A DNA stretch of 64,000 nucleotides, from NCBI RefSeq assembly GCF_000317435.1, contig NC_019751.1:1488001-1552000 (forward strand). The letters are read 5' to 3'. This DNA comes from Calothrix sp. PCC 6303. Its GTDB lineage: Bacteria > Cyanobacteriota > Cyanobacteriia > Cyanobacteriales > Nostocaceae. The notes under the pieces are model-generated. The model saw only the letters and a program-made list of their open reading frames with translations, was not told the DNA's origin and searched no databases. Positions 9,473 through 17,631 of the stretch are shown here, one piece after another. The translations under genes were made by a program, and so were the position numbers. The first letter of the stretch is position 1; each line of letters starts with the position of its first letter.

Positions 9473-9803
9473 AAAGCTTATAGTTAACCTCTTTGGAGAC
9501 TTAGAGTGTTCCAAAAAGGAAATGATCCAAAACCCCACCCTAACCCTCCGCGTTAGCGGAGAGGGAACAAGAAATTAGTTCCCCCTCCCCGCAAGCGGGG
9601 CAGGGGGTTAGGGGGTGGGGTTCCAGGGTGTGCTTTAGCATGGATGCGGTTCATAGGCACATTGTTCTCAAGATACCCTTTCTAACGTCCCGTTTTTACT
9701 CAACAACCTTCTTTAGTCCAAGTTACAATTTTTTGCGTATATTTTTTACTCTGTCCTTATTTTTAAGCAAAAATAGTGATTAGTAGCGTAGTAGTTGTAA
9801 GCA
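9473..9803. other. Intergenic gap between trpE and TPR-CHAT gene
   Basis: This 331-base spacer is dominated by the palindromic element at 9531-9622. The remainder (9623-9803) is AT-rich and should contain the promoter of the TPR-CHAT operon. No clear element is assigned. Confidence 0.5.
9531..9622. repeat. MITE-like palindromic element
   Basis: Outer inverted repeats AACCCCACCCTAACCC (9531) and the complementary GGGTTAGGGGGTGGGGTT ending at 9622 enclose two small hairpins, CTCCGCGTTAGCGGAG and CCCCGCAAGCGGGG. The whole 92-base unit can fold into a cruciform and resembles the small GC-rich dispersed elements of filamentous cyanobacteria. On trpE transcripts it might also act as a terminator, though no T-run follows. 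Confidence 0.75.
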
Positions 9804-12323
9804 ATGACACAAAGCAGCAGCGTAGAAACTTTGCTAGAGCAAGGATATGATTTACTCGATAGAGGGCAAGAACAAACAGCTTTAGAGATTTTCCAGCAAG
9901 CTGCGACACTGGAACCGCAAAACCACAGGGTATTATATGCTTTAGGGTTGGCTTTATATAGATTAGAGAGTTATCAAAATTCTATTGAGTATCTAACACA
10001 GGCATTAGAGATACAGCCAAGTTATATTTTGGCGCTAGCGCGTCGTGGTATGGCTTATACGAAATTAGATCAGGTTGAAGAAGCAAAAGCCGATTTCGAG
10101 AGAGCAATTCAAATTCAACCTATAAATCATGAAGATTATCTAGGGAGAGGTATTGCTTTTGATGAGTTGAAGCGATATGAAGAAGCTATTGCCGATTTCA
10201 ACCAAGCATTGATACTCAAACCTGATGACTATAATACATATTTTAATCGAGGCTATGCTTTTAATAACTTAGAGCGATATGAAGAAGCGATCGCTGATTA
10301 CAACCAAGCATTGATACTCAAACCCGATTATTATAATGCATATTTTAATCGAGGCATTACTTTTAGGAACTTAGAGCGATATGAAGAAGCGATCGCGGAT
10401 TACAACCAAGCATTGATACTCAAACCTGATGACTATGATGCATATTTTAATCGAGGCTATGTTTTTGATGGGTTGAAGCGATATGAAGAAGCTATTGCTA
10501 ATTACAACCAAGCATTGATACTCAAACCTGACTCCTACGAATACTTATCTAAAAGAGCTTGTGCATTAAATAACTTAAGACGATATGAGGAGGCAATTCT
10601 TGACTGCAATAAAGCATTAGCGATTAAAACAGATGACTTTTATGTCTATTACGTAAAAGCCTATTCTTACCACTGGCAGGGATGGCAACAACAATCTCCC
10701 TTTGATAATTGGCTTCAAGCAAAATTTGCTTATGAACAAGCATTAAAGTACCTAAACAAACCAGAACTGCGCCAAACTTACCTCAAAGTCCTTCAAGATT
10801 TAATTCAAGTTTGTCAATACGTAATGCCAGCAAATAAGGTTGAAGAATTATGGCGACGGGGAACTGACGTTTTAGAGGGATGGCTCAAAGAGAATGAATT
10901 ATCACTAGGTAAAAAAATTCAACTGCGACGAGAATTTGCCCAGTTTAATCAAATTCGTGTCGATAGTTTAGCTCAATCAAATAGAGTTATAGAAGCACTA
11001 CAATTAGCCGAACAGCGTAAAAATACTTGTTTAAATTGGTTGCGAGAAAAAACTTGGCGAGATGCAGAAACTTTGCCCTACTCGCGGATGCAGCAATTAT
11101 TAAAACCTGGAACTGCTGTAATCTACTGGCATATTAGCGATGCTGCAATTACAACTTTTATTATTAAACATGGGCAACCACCCATAGTTTTCAAACCAGT
11201 TGTAATATCTCAATCATCTCAAATATTTCATCAGCAACCAGGAGAAAATTGCTTTTATCACAATACTCAACGACTAAAACGCTTTGAAAAATGGATGCGG
11301 GAGTGGAAGCAGGATTATCAAAATTATCGAGAGGGTAATTACACCAGCTTATCCAAAGAAGAATCTCCTTGGTGGTTGAATATGGAATATAGGTTGTTTA
11401 ATCAACTTCGAGATATTCTTGAAATTAACCTGATCAACAGAGAGCATTTGAAAGATATTAACGAATTAATCTTGATTCCCCATCGAGATTTACATTTGCT
11501 ACCGCTCGATTGTTTGTTCCCCCAAAAGTTTACTATTACCTATTTACCTAGTTTTCAAATCGGTTTAGATTTACAACTAAGTTCGGCTGAAAATAAAAAT
11601 CAAGAAATATCCTTTTTAAATGTCGAAAATCCTCGAAAAGACTTGCCTTTTGCTACAATCGAATCAGTTGTCCTAGCTTCGTTATATCAGCAGTACCATC
11701 AAATAGATCTTCCTATTATCAAAGCAGAAGAAGTAATCCAATCTTTGAAGTTAAATACAGGATACTTTCACTTTACCGGACATGGCTATCACAAACCAGA
11801 ACAACCGAGAGATTCCGCTTTAATGCTGGCAGAACCTGATAAATTAACTTTAGGAAATATCTTCGATGACGAAAATTTAAATTTTAATCAGTATCAACTC
11901 ATTTGTTTATCTGCCTGCGAAACCGGTATCACCAGCAAAGATAATTTGCTTGATGAATATGTCGGTTTAGTAAGTGGATTTCTTGCCAAAGGTGCAAAAT
12001 GTGTCCTGAGTACCCTTTGGACAGTTGATGAACGTTCTACCGCACTCCTAATGATTAAATTTTATCAACTGCTACAACAGGAAAAAACTCTTGCACAAGC
12101 ATTAAAAGATTCTCAATACTGGTTATCTAATCTCACGTATGAGGAATTAGCCCAATGGTATCGAAATCTAGCGAAGCACATAAAAAATCCCCATTGTCAA
12201 GCCTATTTAGAAACTGAAGCTCTAATCATCGAACAAGATCAAAATAAAATAGAATCGATAGAGCCACTTTACAACCATCCCTATTATTGGGCAGGTTTTA
12301 TTCTTACTGGTAATCCTAATTAA
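9804..12323 (+). CDS. TPR-CHAT protein (caspase-like protease family)
   Basis: The protein has 839 residues and no signal peptide, so it is cytosolic. Residues about 5-290 are TPRs of 34 residues. Four to five units are nearly identical (ERYEEAIADYNQALILKPD), encoded by a ~102-bp tandem repeat. A helical linker leads to a C-terminal CHAT domain (about 560-835), a caspase-like fold with His660 in FHFTGHGYHK and Cys705 in LSACETG as the predicted dyad; GYHPYYWAGF-like YNHPYYWAGFILTG closes it. Known TPR-CHAT proteins include Csx29 and gasdermin-linked proteases. Two co-oriented genes follow, which suggests substrates, regulators or effectors. No promoter is assigned. Confidence 0.9.
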   Translation: MTQSSSVETLLEQGYDLLDRGQEQTALEIFQQAATLEPQNHRVLYALGLALYRLESYQNSIEYLTQALEIQPSYILALARRGMAYTKLDQVEEAKADFERAIQIQPINHEDYLGRGIAFDELKRYEEAIADFNQALILKPDDYNTYFNRGYAFNNLERYEEAIADYNQALILKPDYYNAYFNRGITFRNLERYEEAIADYNQALILKPDDYDAYFNRGYVFDGLKRYEEAIANYNQALILKPDSYEYLSKRACALNNLRRYEEAILDCNKALAIKTDDFYVYYVKAYSYHWQGWQQQSPFDNWLQAKFAYEQALKYLNKPELRQTYLKVLQDLIQVCQYVMPANKVEELWRRGTDVLEGWLKENELSLGKKIQLRREFAQFNQIRVDSLAQSNRVIEALQLAEQRKNTCLNWLREKTWRDAETLPYSRMQQLLKPGTAVIYWHISDAAITTFIIKHGQPPIVFKPVVISQSSQIFHQQPGENCFYHNTQRLKRFEKWMREWKQDYQNYREGNYTSLSKEESPWWLNMEYRLFNQLRDILEINLINREHLKDINELILIPHRDLHLLPLDCLFPQKFTITYLPSFQIGLDLQLSSAENKNQEISFLNVENPRKDLPFATIESVVLASLYQQYHQIDLPIIKAEEVIQSLKLNTGYFHFTGHGYHKPEQPRDSALMLAEPDKLTLGNIFDDENLNFNQYQLICLSACETGITSKDNLLDEYVGLVSGFLAKGAKCVLSTLWTVDERSTALLMIKFYQLLQQEKTLAQALKDSQYWLSNLTYEELAQWYRNLAKHIKNPHCQAYLETEALIIEQDQNKIESIEPLYNHPYYWAGFILTGNPN
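10150..10640 (+). repeat. 102-bp TPR-encoding tandem repeats
   Basis: Consecutive ~102-base units within the TPR-CHAT gene share long identical blocks, for example CGATATGAAGAAGC and CAAGCATTGATACTCAAACC. This shows recent duplication or gene conversion. Copy number is likely to vary between strains without breaking the frame. Confidence 0.85.
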
Positions 12324-12354
12324 ATACTAAACCTTGTCTATTTTGAGAACTGTA

Positions 12355-12410
12355 GTTTTAAGTCAAGATTATGAGATTGCTTCCTTACGTCGCAATGACA
12401 AAACTCCACT
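12355..12410. repeat. Dispersed repeat GAGATTGCTTCCTTACGTCGCAATGACA type
   Basis: The core matches sequences at about 47710-47736 and 51067-51107. It lies in the 141-base spacer between the TPR-CHAT gene and the next gene and may fold into a small hairpin affecting transcript stability. Confidence 0.6.
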
Positions 12411-12464
12411 TTTCGTCATGAACAAGGTATAACTAACCTCTAATCAAAATAATTGACACAAGAA

Positions 12465-12869
12465 ATGAATGAAACTCTCAATTCCACCGAAAAAGTTACC
12501 CTACGTGCTTTTTTAACAGCTTTGCTAGAATTAAATGTCCCTTTACCACCAGAATTGCAGCAGGAAATTAATCAAGTTGCTGAAATCTTTGTCAAACAAC
12601 CCTCTACTGCTACTAACCGTTTGATACAGTTAGCAGAATATGAATGCATTAAACCCCTGTACATGCAAGCGAGGATGAATATTCAGACACAATACGAAAT
12701 TAAAGAGCGTAATAAATTCGATAAACCAAGTAAACAAAATCAGCCGAATGCAGTCCCTGATGAACGCTTAGAAAATATTGCTTTGCCAATTCTCCAAGCT
12801 GTTGATTCTAGCGAAGAAGCAAAAAAATACCAATCCGATATTGTTCTACCTCCACCACCTCTTTCCTAA
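12465..12869 (+). CDS. Small helical protein in TPR-CHAT operon, unknown
   Basis: A 134-residue protein follows the TPR-CHAT gene and precedes the two-TM protein by 21 bases, so it is probably co-transcribed. Residues 1-75 look all-helical (ALLELNVPLPPELQQEINQV, AEIFVKQPSTATNRLIQLAE). The tail is polar, Gln/Asn-rich, and ends in a Pro run (VLPPPPLS). An in-frame TTG at 12453 could add four residues; ATG 12465 is preferred by codon type, though neither has a good ribosome site. I recognise no family. The compact helical N-terminus could be an adaptor or death-like domain, which is inference from context only. Confidence 0.65.
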   Translation: MNETLNSTEKVTLRAFLTALLELNVPLPPELQQEINQVAEIFVKQPSTATNRLIQLAEYECIKPLYMQARMNIQTQYEIKERNKFDKPSKQNQPNAVPDERLENIALPILQAVDSSEEAKKYQSDIVLPPPPLS

Positions 12870-12890
12870 TATATTTAATATCATTTATTA

Positions 12891-14210
12891 ATGAGCAAGA
12901 TAGAATATCCCACCCTAGACTTATTTATTTATAATCTGACAGATGGTTTAAAAAATGAAGAAGAAGTTCAAAATACATACCATAAATTTTGGTTGGATTT
13001 ACCCGATAAACTAGGGAAAATTAATTTAGTGTCTACAATAAATGTAGAAGACTCGGAACGTTTAGATTTTGTTGATAATCAAACCGTTGATGGATGTTAC
13101 AGTCGTGCAAATTTTGAAGATACTGATTGTTTGCGATTTAGCTGTTCCCATGATGCCACAGTCGAACTGCCTGAATTATTATCTGTTTTAGAAAAAACAA
13201 AAGACATCACACAATTACCTCAAAGCAAAAATTTTAAAGGACAAGATTTACCACCTGGAATTCTTTCGGAAGAAGGATATTTAGGGCAAACATGGATGAT
13301 ATCTGGTTGGTTAGATTCAGCCAATAATGTAGATACCGAAAATATAGCCCATAAAACTTATCAAACAATCATTTTAGAGAAACATCAACATCAAAATGTT
13401 GGCAAATTTCTTGGCGCTACAATTTATGAAATGTGGCGAGGTTCTGAACGTTGGAAAGGAGTAGAAAAAAATAGTCATGTCCTAGTGGTTTTTTATCCAG
13501 ACATGGCAACTTTTCGTACAGCAGCTACTTTTTACAATGCTTGGCGGTATTTATTTTATTGTCGCCATAAAATTCTCTGGGCATATGAACAAGCAAGAGA
13601 ACTTAAAAAACGACTCTTGAAAAAAACTCAAACAAATATTATAGATATATCTAGTTTATCTAGAAAAAATCTCCATCAACTAAAAGCTGATTTACAGGCA
13701 AATATTATGATTTTGCCCGACTGCGTTCAAGATTTAGGACTCTTAGAAGTCCAACAACATACAATTGAAATTAACTTATATAACTACGAAAAACAGTGTC
13801 AGGAATTTTTCCCTACAGAAAAGTTTTTAGAAGAACTGCGGAAAACAGCAAGCGGTAAATATATACTTCAACTAGAAAAAGATGCTTCTAGTTTCCGCTC
13901 TACCTTAACCATTCTTGAAAATTTGACAAACACTACCCGTGGAATGGTAGAAATTCAACAAGCAGAGAGAGAACGTAATATAAATATTGTAATTGCGATC
14001 GCAGGTATTGGACTCGCAACCAGCCAAATAGTATCCTCGGTGATTATTGCCCAAGAACCGCCACCCAAAGGTGTTCCTTTTTACCAAACATCTGCATTTC
14101 AACTGAGTATTGTAGCAGGTATTGCAGGTGGTATCGTAACTGGTGCGATCGCAATTATTTTTGTCAGAATAGTTATTAGTATTTTCAAGTACTTTTATCC
14201 CTCAAAGTAA
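12891..14210 (+). CDS. Protein with two C-terminal membrane segments, TPR-CHAT neighbour
   Basis: The protein has 439 residues. The first ~360 are soluble, with a mixed N-terminal domain (1-225, ending in TFYNAWRYLFYCRHKILWAY) and a helical/coiled region (225-365). Two Gly/Ala/Ile-rich hydrophobic stretches follow, NIVIAIAGIGLATSQIVSSV (about 367-387) and IVAGIAGGIVTGAIAIIFVR (about 404-423), ending in a basic tail. There is no signal peptide, so it is tail-anchored with a cytosolic body. Adjacent to a caspase-like CHAT gene, it could be a membrane effector or target activated by cleavage, but that is inference. No family is recognised. Confidence 0.7.
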   Translation: MSKIEYPTLDLFIYNLTDGLKNEEEVQNTYHKFWLDLPDKLGKINLVSTINVEDSERLDFVDNQTVDGCYSRANFEDTDCLRFSCSHDATVELPELLSVLEKTKDITQLPQSKNFKGQDLPPGILSEEGYLGQTWMISGWLDSANNVDTENIAHKTYQTIILEKHQHQNVGKFLGATIYEMWRGSERWKGVEKNSHVLVVFYPDMATFRTAATFYNAWRYLFYCRHKILWAYEQARELKKRLLKKTQTNIIDISSLSRKNLHQLKADLQANIMILPDCVQDLGLLEVQQHTIEINLYNYEKQCQEFFPTEKFLEELRKTASGKYILQLEKDASSFRSTLTILENLTNTTRGMVEIQQAERERNINIVIAIAGIGLATSQIVSSVIIAQEPPPKGVPFYQTSAFQLSIVAGIAGGIVTGAIAIIFVRIVISIFKYFYPSK

Positions 14211-14223
14211 AATGCACTATTCA

Positions 14224-14232
14224 AAATAATTA
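14224..14232. repeat. 9-bp target-site duplication, left copy
   Basis: AAATAATTA at 14224-14232 is repeated exactly at 16006-16014, directly abutting the two ends of the insertion sequence. Confidence 0.9.
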
Positions 14233-16005
14233 GGGTGCGACTCTTTTAGTAGTACAAGGTATGGTATAAGAGTAATAGGAGACAAGTCAACCAGAGTAAT
14301 GTTTCAGTGCAAAAATGAAACAGATGCATCCTTGCTTGTCAAAAGATAAAAACGGGAATAAGTACGGACGTATGCAAGCATCTAGATCAAATCCAGGGAT
14401 GTTTTGGGAAGAAGCACGAGAACTATTTGAAGAAATAGTTGGTTGGCTGGACTCAGATAGTATTTGTGGGTTGGAGCATGGAGAAATAGAAAGTAAGTTG
14501 CTTGATAATGGATATGAACTACTTAGAAGGCTGTTACAAGGATACTTTGATAAGCGTAGCCAAGACGAAACGGATTCTGAGTGGGTAGGAAAAGACCAAG
14601 CCAAGCGAACGCACAAGAAAAAATTGTCAAGGAAATTAACAACAATATTTGGCACAGTAATCGCAAACCGAATCGGTTACGGAGGTAGAAAGATAAACAC
14701 CCTATTTCCATTAGATGCAGAGCTAAACCTACCAGCAGAACAATATTCTCACGGATTAAGACAACGAGTAGCAGTGGAAGTAGCTCGTTCAGGATTTAGG
14801 GAAACAGTGGATATTATCGAAAAAACAACAGCAGCCAAAATTGGTAAACGGCAAGCAGAAGAACTAGCGTACCAGAGCGCTGTCGATTTTGATGATTTCT
14901 ACACATATCAACAGGCAGAAGCGGTACAAGTTGAGGAAATAGGAGAAATTGTTGTAATCAGTGCAGATGGGAAAGGTGTGATTGTGAGCCACTCGACACG
15001 GGCTGTGCCCAGTGTCGAAGTGGCGGTGCGTACAGAGGATTTACGTCCCCAAACCCAAAAACGAGCGCAAGCTTCCAGCAAGAAGTTAGATAAGCGTTTA
15101 ACCAAAGGAGAAAAAGCCAATGCCAAACGAATGGCAACGGTAGCTTCAGTTTACACAATCAACCCGTTTGTTCGTACAGTTGAGCAAATAGTTAACCCAT
15201 CCGATGAGGATAAGAAAATAAAGCGTCCTAAACCTATTGGAAAAAGGGTTTGGGCTTCTGTTGCCAAGGAACCAGAAGTCGTCATTAAAGAGGCTTTCGA
15301 TGAGGCATTGCATCGTGATCCAGATCGGCAAAAACGCTTTTGTGCCTTGGTCGATGGTAATAAGCAACAATTATCGTTGATGAAGAAATTTACCAAAAAA
15401 CATCACCTCGAACTGACTATTGTCCTGGATATTATCCATGTGATTGAGTATTTGTGGAAAGCAGCATTTGTATTTTATTCCAGTACGGATAAACAAGCCG
15501 AAGCCTGGGTTACGAAACGTTTGAAGTCTATCCTTGAGGGGAAATCCAGTGATGTTGCTTCTGGGATGCGAACAAGCGCGACAAAACGTAAACTCACACC
15601 CCAAGAACGCAAACCTGTGGATAACTGTGCCAGATATTTGCTCAACAACCGCGAATATCTCAAATACCATGATTATTTAAAAGCTGGGTTGCCAATTGCT
15701 ACCGGAGTTATCGAAGGTGCTTGCCGTCATCTGATTAAAGATCGGATGGATATTACTGGTGCCAGATGGAGTCTAGCTGGTGCCGAGGCTGTTTTACGGC
15801 TTCGTTCTTTGTATATTAGCGGGGATTGGCATAAGTATTGGCGCTTCCATTTACACCAAGAGCATAAACGCAATCATCTTGCTCTGTATCAAGGTGCAAT
15901 TCCCTTGATGAAGCGAGTTGCTAAAGCCCGTTGCCCTATTACCCCTTCACCCCTTCCAATACCTGTCTAAACTACATTTCCTGTCTTACTAAAAGAGCCG
16001 CACCC
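14233..16005 (+). mobile_element. ISKra4-family insertion sequence, apparently intact
   Basis: A 1,773-base element is bounded by imperfect terminal inverted repeats. The left end is GGGTGCGACTCTTTTAGTA and the complement of the right end is GGGTGCGGCTCTTTTAGTA. It is flanked by the 9-bp duplication AAATAATTA. It holds a single full-length transposase gene. Intact ends, duplication and frame indicate recent insertion, 22 bases after the stop of the two-TM protein gene. It may separate that operon from anything originally downstream. Confidence 0.92.
14315..15970 (+). CDS. ISKra4-family transposase
   Basis: The protein has 551 residues. Segments match ISKra4 transposases as I remember them: RQAEELAYQSAVDFDDFY, VVISADGKGVIV, KGEKANAKRMATVASVYT, LTIVLDIIHVIEYLWKA, LPIATGVIEGACRHLIKDRM and TGARWSLAGAEAVLRLRSL. 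A DDE triad is likely at Asp218 (SADGKG), Asp347 (LVDGN) and Glu467 (GVIEGA). It catalyses cut-and-paste or copy movement of the surrounding element. The ATG lies 82 bases inside the left end. No frameshift or internal stop is seen, so it should be active. Confidence 0.93.
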   Translation: MKQMHPCLSKDKNGNKYGRMQASRSNPGMFWEEARELFEEIVGWLDSDSICGLEHGEIESKLLDNGYELLRRLLQGYFDKRSQDETDSEWVGKDQAKRTHKKKLSRKLTTIFGTVIANRIGYGGRKINTLFPLDAELNLPAEQYSHGLRQRVAVEVARSGFRETVDIIEKTTAAKIGKRQAEELAYQSAVDFDDFYTYQQAEAVQVEEIGEIVVISADGKGVIVSHSTRAVPSVEVAVRTEDLRPQTQKRAQASSKKLDKRLTKGEKANAKRMATVASVYTINPFVRTVEQIVNPSDEDKKIKRPKPIGKRVWASVAKEPEVVIKEAFDEALHRDPDRQKRFCALVDGNKQQLSLMKKFTKKHHLELTIVLDIIHVIEYLWKAAFVFYSSTDKQAEAWVTKRLKSILEGKSSDVASGMRTSATKRKLTPQERKPVDNCARYLLNNREYLKYHDYLKAGLPIATGVIEGACRHLIKDRMDITGARWSLAGAEAVLRLRSLYISGDWHKYWRFHLHQEHKRNHLALYQGAIPLMKRVAKARCPITPSPLPIPV

Positions 16006-16014
16006 AAATAATTA
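16006..16014. repeat. 9-bp target-site duplication, right copy
   Basis: AAATAATTA, identical to 14224-14232, abuts the right end of the ISKra4-family element. Confidence 0.9.
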
Positions 16015-16135
16015 GCACTTTTAGCTGATTCCCATTGAGTTTACTGATTAAATATAATATCCCTACAATGATGCAGTAATTCCCCAAGCCACAAAATAAA
16101 TACTTTCCTTCTAAATCCTAACTTTCCCTAAAACC

Positions 16136-17563
16136 ATGACTACTGCTACCATTAATCAGCCAACTTGGGCAAAAGCCATATCTCATCCCGCTAAAGAATT
16201 CTTACCGACTCAACTCCCAATTATTTCCGGAACAATTCCCCCTGGTATTTGCGGTTCATTATACCGCAATGGACCCGCCAGATTGGAAAGAGGTGGTGTG
16301 CGGATGGGACATTGGTTTGATGGGGATGGGGCGATTCTGGCAGTACATTTAAATAGTAATGGGGCAACAGCAACTTATAGATATGTACAAACCGCTGGAT
16401 ATCAAGCCGAATCTTTAGCAGAACAGTTAATTTACAGCAACTATGGGATGACTGCACCGGGTAAATTTTGGCAAAAGCCATTTAAACCCGTAAAAAATGC
16501 CGCGAATACTTCCGTGTTAGCACTACCAGATAAACTTTTGGCATTATGGGAAGGTGGTAAACCCCATATCCTCGATTTACAAACTTTAGAAACCATTGGG
16601 GAAGATGATTTACAAGGTTTAACTAAAGGAAAGCATTACTCTGCACATTGTAAACGAGATCCGAATACAGGTGAAATATTTAACTTTGGTGTTAGTCCCG
16701 GTATAAATGCCACTCTCAACCTCTACAAAAGTAACGCTACTGGGAAAATAGTCAAACAGGCAGCACATAAAATTAATGGTGTACCTTTGGTGCATGACTT
16801 TGTTTTAGCTGGGCAATATTTACTCTTCTTTATTTCCCCTGTACGGTTAAACTTATTTCCCGTATTGCTAGGATTAAAATGCTTTGGTGAAGCGATGACA
16901 TGGCAACCTGAGAAAGGTACCCAAATTCTTGTTATCAACCGCGAAACCCTAGAAATAGTTAGTCGTACAGAAGCAGAAGCTTGGTATCAGTGGCACTTTG
17001 CCAACGGTTACGTGGATGGTAGCGGTACAGTTGTGGTAGATATTGCCAGATACGAAGACTTTCAAACCAATAAATTTTTAAAGGAAGTTGCCACAGGTGA
17101 AATCCAAACAGTGGCAAAAAGTCATCTTTCGCGGGTACAACTAAATCCCGAAACAGGGAAAGTCATCAGCATCGAGAAACTTCTAGACAGTCAGTGTGAA
17201 TTCCCTACTGTTCCTGCCGCAGATGTTGGGAAAGCATCACGTTACACCTATTTATCGACGATACAACCAGGAACCAATATTGGGCGAGAATTGTTGAATG
17301 CGATCGCACGTTACGATCATCGCACAAATACCCTCACAACTGCCAAAATTGGTGACAATCGTTACCCATCTGAACCCATATACATCCCAGATGCCGAAGA
17401 TGCATGGCAAGGTTGGGTAATTACCGTAGTTTATGACGGAGATAAAGATACTAGTGAAGTTTGGATTTATGACTCAGACAGACTTAATTCCGAACCAGTT
17501 TGTACACTAGCGTTACCCAGTGTCATTCCCCACGGCTTCCATGGTACCTGGAAATCAGCTTAA
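16136..17563 (+). CDS. Carotenoid cleavage oxygenase (apocarotenoid-15,15'-oxygenase-like)
   Basis: This 475-residue member of the RPE65/carotenoid oxygenase family should be a seven-bladed propeller with a non-haem iron centre. The four His ligands are visible: His171 (YSAHCKRDP), His220 (LVHDFVL), His287 (WHFANGY) and His469 (PHGFHGTW). The N-terminal GSLYRNGPARLERGG and MGHWFDGDG are typical. Cyanobacterial homologs (Synechocystis Diox1/ACO) cleave apocarotenals at the 15,15' bond to retinal, and substrate choice here is inferred from that. It is a single gene. No retinal protein lies nearby. Confidence 0.9.
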   Translation: MTTATINQPTWAKAISHPAKEFLPTQLPIISGTIPPGICGSLYRNGPARLERGGVRMGHWFDGDGAILAVHLNSNGATATYRYVQTAGYQAESLAEQLIYSNYGMTAPGKFWQKPFKPVKNAANTSVLALPDKLLALWEGGKPHILDLQTLETIGEDDLQGLTKGKHYSAHCKRDPNTGEIFNFGVSPGINATLNLYKSNATGKIVKQAAHKINGVPLVHDFVLAGQYLLFFISPVRLNLFPVLLGLKCFGEAMTWQPEKGTQILVINRETLEIVSRTEAEAWYQWHFANGYVDGSGTVVVDIARYEDFQTNKFLKEVATGEIQTVAKSHLSRVQLNPETGKVISIEKLLDSQCEFPTVPAADVGKASRYTYLSTIQPGTNIGRELLNAIARYDHRTNTLTTAKIGDNRYPSEPIYIPDAEDAWQGWVITVVYDGDKDTSEVWIYDSDRLNSEPVCTLALPSVIPHGFHGTWKSA

Positions 17564-17631
17564 GTTTCCCCAGTTTGTTGTTCCCGAATGTTTATTAATT
17601 CGAGAAAAATCTAGCTTCTAACGCTAGTTGC

